Positions 61,195 to 64,000 of a stretch of DNA of 64,000 nt are shown piece after piece; positions within the stretch are counted from its first letter, which is position 1; the number at the start of each line of letters is the position of its first letter. The DNA is from Corynebacterium oculi (GTDB taxonomy: Bacteria; Actinomycetota; Actinomycetes; Mycobacteriales; Mycobacteriaceae): contig NZ_LKST01000001.1 of assembly GCF_001412105.1 (NCBI RefSeq), forward strand, positions 682,001-746,000, read 5' to 3'. Under the pieces are notes generated by a model. It saw only the letters and a program-made list of their open reading frames with translations, did not search any database and was not told where the DNA came from. The translations under genes and the position numbers were made by a program.

Positions 61195-61458
61195 GTGAAG
61201 AACTTTGACTCGCTGTATCAGGAATTGCAGTCCCGCGCGCAGGCCAGCCCGGAGGATTCCGCCACCGCCGCCGCCCTGGCCTCCGGCGTCCACAGCATAG
61301 GCAAGAAGGTGGTGGAAGAGGCCGCCGAGGTGTGGATGGCTGCGGAATACCAGTCCAAGGAGGAGCTGGCGGAGGAAGTCTCCCAGCTCATGTACTGGGC
61401 GCAGGTCATCATGCTCTCCCGCGGGCTGACTCCCGACGATATTTACCGCTACCTCTAG
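61195..61458 (+). CDS. hisE: Phosphoribosyl-ATP pyrophosphatase
   Basis: Second step of histidine synthesis. The 87-residue product is a MazG-like helical protein with [32 protein letters not shown], including the metal-binding acidic residues. GTG at 61195 appears leaderless. AGGAGG overlapping its stop serves hisG. Confidence 0.95.
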   Translation: MKNFDSLYQELQSRAQASPEDSATAAALASGVHSIGKKVVEEAAEVWMAAEYQSKEELAEEVSQLMYWAQVIMLSRGLTPDDIYRYL

Positions 61459-61469
61459 GAGGCACCACC

Positions 61470-62312
61470 ATGATGCGCATTGCCGTGCCCAATAAGGGCG
61501 CCCTGGCCGACGTCGCCGCCACCATTCTCAAGGAGGCGGGCTACGCCTCCCGGCGGGATTCCAAGGCCCTCAACGTGATCGACCGCACCAATAACGTGGA
61601 GTTCTTTTTCCTGCGGCCCAAAGACATCGCCATTTACGTGGCCTCGGGCGAGTTGGACCTGGGCATCACCGGGCGCGACCTCGCCGCGGATTCCCAGGCC
61701 GAGGTGGTGGAGGTGCTCTCCCTGGGATTTGGGGCCTCCACCTTCCGCTTCGCGGCCCCGGCCGGGCAGGAGTGGACGGTGGAGGGCATCGCGGGACGCC
61801 GGGTGGCCACCGCCTATCCGCACCTGGTGCGCACCTACCTGGAGCAGAGGGGGATTGACGCCACCGTGATCCGCCTGGACGGCGCGGTGGAGATTTCCAT
61901 CAAGCTCGGCGTGGCGGACGTGATCGCGGACGTGGTCTCCACGGGGGCCACGCTGCGCCAGCAGGGGCTGGAGCCCTTCGGAGAGGCGATCTGCCGCTCA
62001 GAGGCCGTGGTGGTCAGCCGTACCCCCGAAATCACCCCCGATCAGCGTGTGATGTTACGCAGGTTTGAGGGAATCGTGCACGCGCACCACTACGTCATGC
62101 TCGATTACAACGTCGCCCGCGCCCGCCTGGAGGAGGCCACCTCCATCACACCGGGGCTCTCCGGCCCCACGGTTTCACCCCTGACCAGGCCCGATTGGGT
62201 GGCGGTGCGCGCCATGATCCCGCGCTCGGAGGCGAACGACGTCATGGACGCCCTCGCCGGGGTGGGGGCGGAGGCGATCCTGGCCACGGATCTGCGGATA
62301 GCGAGGATCTAG
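61470..62312 (+). CDS. hisG: ATP phosphoribosyltransferase (long form)
   Basis: First and feedback-regulated step of histidine synthesis. The 280-residue length includes the C-terminal ACT-like regulatory domain ([16 protein letters not shown]). The catalytic domain shows [21 protein letters not shown] and the PRPP loop [25 protein letters not shown] at 61470 has AGGAGG (61458-61463) six bases upstream. It forms an operon with hisE and precedes aspA, as in C. glutamicum. Confidence 0.96.
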   Translation: MMRIAVPNKGALADVAATILKEAGYASRRDSKALNVIDRTNNVEFFFLRPKDIAIYVASGELDLGITGRDLAADSQAEVVEVLSLGFGASTFRFAAPAGQEWTVEGIAGRRVATAYPHLVRTYLEQRGIDATVIRLDGAVEISIKLGVADVIADVVSTGATLRQQGLEPFGEAICRSEAVVVSRTPEITPDQRVMLRRFEGIVHAHHYVMLDYNVARARLEEATSITPGLSGPTVSPLTRPDWVAVRAMIPRSEANDVMDALAGVGAEAILATDLRIARI

Positions 62313-62379
62313 GCAAAACCCACATCCTCGCTAGTATGGAGGCGTCAATTCACCCATCGAGAAAGGACGCCGTTTCCAC

Positions 62380-63858
62380 ATGGCCACGTCGAAAAAGACT
62401 GCCAAGGCTAAGACTCAGGAAGCGAGCACCCCCACCCCGGGTACTCGGACGGAGGAGGATCTGCTGGGAACCATGGAGGTTCCCGCCTCCGCGTACTACG
62501 GCATTCACACCCTGCGCGCCGTGGAGAACTTCCAGATCTCCCGCAACACCATCAATCAGGTGCCCGCCTTCATTCGTGGAATGGTTCAGGTGAAAAAGGC
62601 CACGGCCATGGCCAACCGCCGCCTGCACACCCTGCCTCGGAAGAAAGCGGAGGCCATCATCTGGGCCTGCGATCAGATCCTGGAGAAGGGCCGGTGCATG
62701 GATCAATTCCCCATCGACCTCTTCCAGGGCGGGGCCGGAACCAGCCTCAACATGAACACCAACGAGGTGATCGCCAATCTCGCCCTGGAGCACCTGGGCG
62801 AGCCCAAGGGTTCCTACAACATCATCAACCCCAACGATGACGTGAACATGTCGCAGTCCACCAATGATGCCTACCCCACCGGCTTCCGCCTGGGCGTGTA
62901 CAACGAGTTGATGAGCCTCATCGAGGCTTACGACGCCCTCCAATCCGCCTTCCAGGCCAAGGGCGCGGAGTTCGAGGACATCCTCAAGATGGGCCGCACG
63001 CAGCTCCAAGACGCCGTGCCCATGACCCTGGGCGACGAGTTCCGCGCCTTCGCCTCCAATCTCAGCGAGGAGCAGGCCATCATGCGGGCGGCCGCCGATC
63101 GCCTCCTGGAGGTCAACCTCGGGGCCACGGCCATTGGCACCGGGGTGAACACGCCTGCGGGCTACCGGCATCAGGTGGTGGCCGCCCTCAGCGAGACCAC
63201 CGGCCTGGAGATCAAGTCCGCCAAGGATCTCATCGAGGCCACCTCCGATACCGGCGCCTACGTGCTGGCGCATTCCGCGATCAAGCGCGCGGCCATGAAG
63301 CTCTCCAAGATCTGTAACGATCTGCGCCTGCTCTCCTCCGGCCCCACGGCGGGCCTCCACGAGATCAACCTGCCCCCACGCCAGGCGGGCTCCTCCATCA
63401 TGCCGGGCAAGGTCAATCCGGTGATCCCGGAGGTGGTCAACCAGGTGTGCTTCAAGGTCTTTGGCAATGATCTCACCGTGGCGATGGCCGCCGAGGCCGG
63501 CCAGTTGCAGCTCAACGTGATGGAGCCAGTGATCGGGGAGGCCCTGTTCGAGTCCCTGCGTATCCTGCGCAACGCTGCGGATACGCTGCGCACCAAGTGC
63601 GTCACGGGCATCACCGCCAACGCGGAGGTGTGCCGCGCCTACGTGGAAAACTCCATCGGCATCGTCACCTACCTCAACCCCTTCATCGGCCACCACAACG
63701 GCGATCTCATTGCCAAGGAGGCCGCCGCCACCGGGGCCAAGGTGCGCGACCTGGTGCTGGACAAGGGTCTGATGGATAAGGAGACCCTGGATCGGGTGTT
63801 GTCCAAGGAGAACCTCATGCACCCGGAGTTCCGCGGCACCATTTATCTGGACGATTAA
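62380..63858 (+). CDS. aspA: Aspartate ammonia-lyase (aspartase)
   Basis: Reversible deamination of aspartate to fumarate. The 492-residue product has a Lys/Thr-rich N-terminal tail of about 22 residues, [31 protein letters not shown], and the lyase signature [15 protein letters not shown]. The Lys/Asn pattern favours aspartase over fumarase. TAGTAT (62331-62336) is a likely -10 box and GAAAGG lies 13 bases before the ATG. A probable C4-dicarboxylate transporter follows. Confidence 0.93.
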   Translation: MATSKKTAKAKTQEASTPTPGTRTEEDLLGTMEVPASAYYGIHTLRAVENFQISRNTINQVPAFIRGMVQVKKATAMANRRLHTLPRKKAEAIIWACDQILEKGRCMDQFPIDLFQGGAGTSLNMNTNEVIANLALEHLGEPKGSYNIINPNDDVNMSQSTNDAYPTGFRLGVYNELMSLIEAYDALQSAFQAKGAEFEDILKMGRTQLQDAVPMTLGDEFRAFASNLSEEQAIMRAAADRLLEVNLGATAIGTGVNTPAGYRHQVVAALSETTGLEIKSAKDLIEATSDTGAYVLAHSAIKRAAMKLSKICNDLRLLSSGPTAGLHEINLPPRQAGSSIMPGKVNPVIPEVVNQVCFKVFGNDLTVAMAAEAGQLQLNVMEPVIGEALFESLRILRNAADTLRTKCVTGITANAEVCRAYVENSIGIVTYLNPFIGHHNGDLIAKEAAATGAKVRDLVLDKGLMDKETLDRVLSKENLMHPEFRGTIYLDD

Positions 63859-63953
63859 TCGGTTAAGCAATCTCACATAAGTTGCCTGGCCAGGGGCCCA
63901 CGCAGGATAATTAGCGGTGCTACATAACCGCATATCGGAAAGGGCTTTCTCCG

Positions 63954-64000
63954 ATGCTGATCCTGCATATTGCGATCGTCCTCGCGGCGATCGTGCTGGG
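63954..64000 (+). CDS. 5' end of a membrane protein, probably DcuA/DcuB-type transporter (truncated by window)
   Basis: Only 15 codons are visible (MLILHIAIVLAAIVL), a hydrophobic start like that of anaerobic C4-dicarboxylate transporters. ATG follows GGAAAGG by about ten bases. In many bacteria aspA is followed by a dcu gene that exchanges aspartate and fumarate. Assignment rests on this short match and on context, so it is tentative. Confidence 0.45.
   Translation, partial: MLILHIAIVLAAIVL

Overview
This window is a contiguous piece of a high-G+C Corynebacterium chromosome; the species cannot be fixed from the sequence alone. The evidence is the gene content and order. It has the gap-pgk-tpiA-ppc glycolytic run, an OpcA-type partner for glucose-6-phosphate dehydrogenase, an MptB-type mannosyltransferase next to a SufR-led suf operon, the acnR-acn pair with a textbook AcnR operator, a RipA-like NlpC/P60 peptidase beside an Rv1476-type membrane protein, mycothiol ligase MshC, and hisE-hisG-aspA. 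Much of this order is shared with Corynebacterium glutamicum and, in part, Mycobacterium.

Layout. 1-5930 (+): lower glycolysis (gap partial, pgk, tpiA), anaplerosis (ppc) and secG. 5927-12440 (-): pentose-phosphate cluster tkt-tal-zwf-opcA-pgl. 12692-20074: haem/cytochrome assembly and envelope block (ctaB; a quinone-reductase-like protein; ctaA; an interposed zinc alcohol dehydrogenase; a two-gene ABC exporter; mptB). 20237-26458 (+): the iron-sulphur operon sufR-B-D-C-S-U-T, tightly overlapped, with a palindrome in front. 26507-28138: a leaderless ABC-F gene. 28224-40892: an accessory stretch with two broken genes (a metallo-beta-lactamase-like protein with three C-run indels, and an EamA transporter interrupted by a 61-bp duplication), a LysR regulator, an MFS symporter, metF-metE behind a SAM-I (S-box) riboswitch, a secreted SGNH hydrolase paired with an acyl-CoA synthetase, and a UPF0210/ACT pair. 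40877-45092 (-): amidotransferase, acnR and acn. 45311-52209: Rv1476-type protein, RipA-like peptidase, ferrochelatase, DUF3097, NfeD and SPFH genes. 52205-57869: HTH, VTT, GNAT, tRNA-Leu, PEBP, pyrD, a lipoprotein and a catalytically stripped aldo/keto reductase. 57894-64000 (+): uppP, mshC, a small unknown gene, a HAD phosphatase, hisE, hisG, aspA and the first codons of a probable C4-dicarboxylate transporter.

How it fits together. The first 12 kb is central carbon metabolism split into two converging transcription units. The suf operon supplies Fe-S clusters to enzymes such as aconitase. ctaA, ctaB and ferrochelatase serve haem and cytochrome oxidase. metF and metE form one methionine unit under S-adenosylmethionine control. 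The window is very compact: ATGA/GTGA overlaps are frequent, three convergent pairs share a single CTAG as their stop codons, and at least a dozen genes appear to be leaderless, with a TAnnnT -10 box 6-9 bases before the start codon and no Shine-Dalgarno. Two divergent leaderless pairs are separated by only 22-24 bases with overlapping -10 boxes.

I saw no CRISPR array, insertion sequence, prophage or rRNA operon. No multi-gene defence or biosynthetic system that looks new was found; the most unusual items are regulatory and degenerative and are listed as findings.
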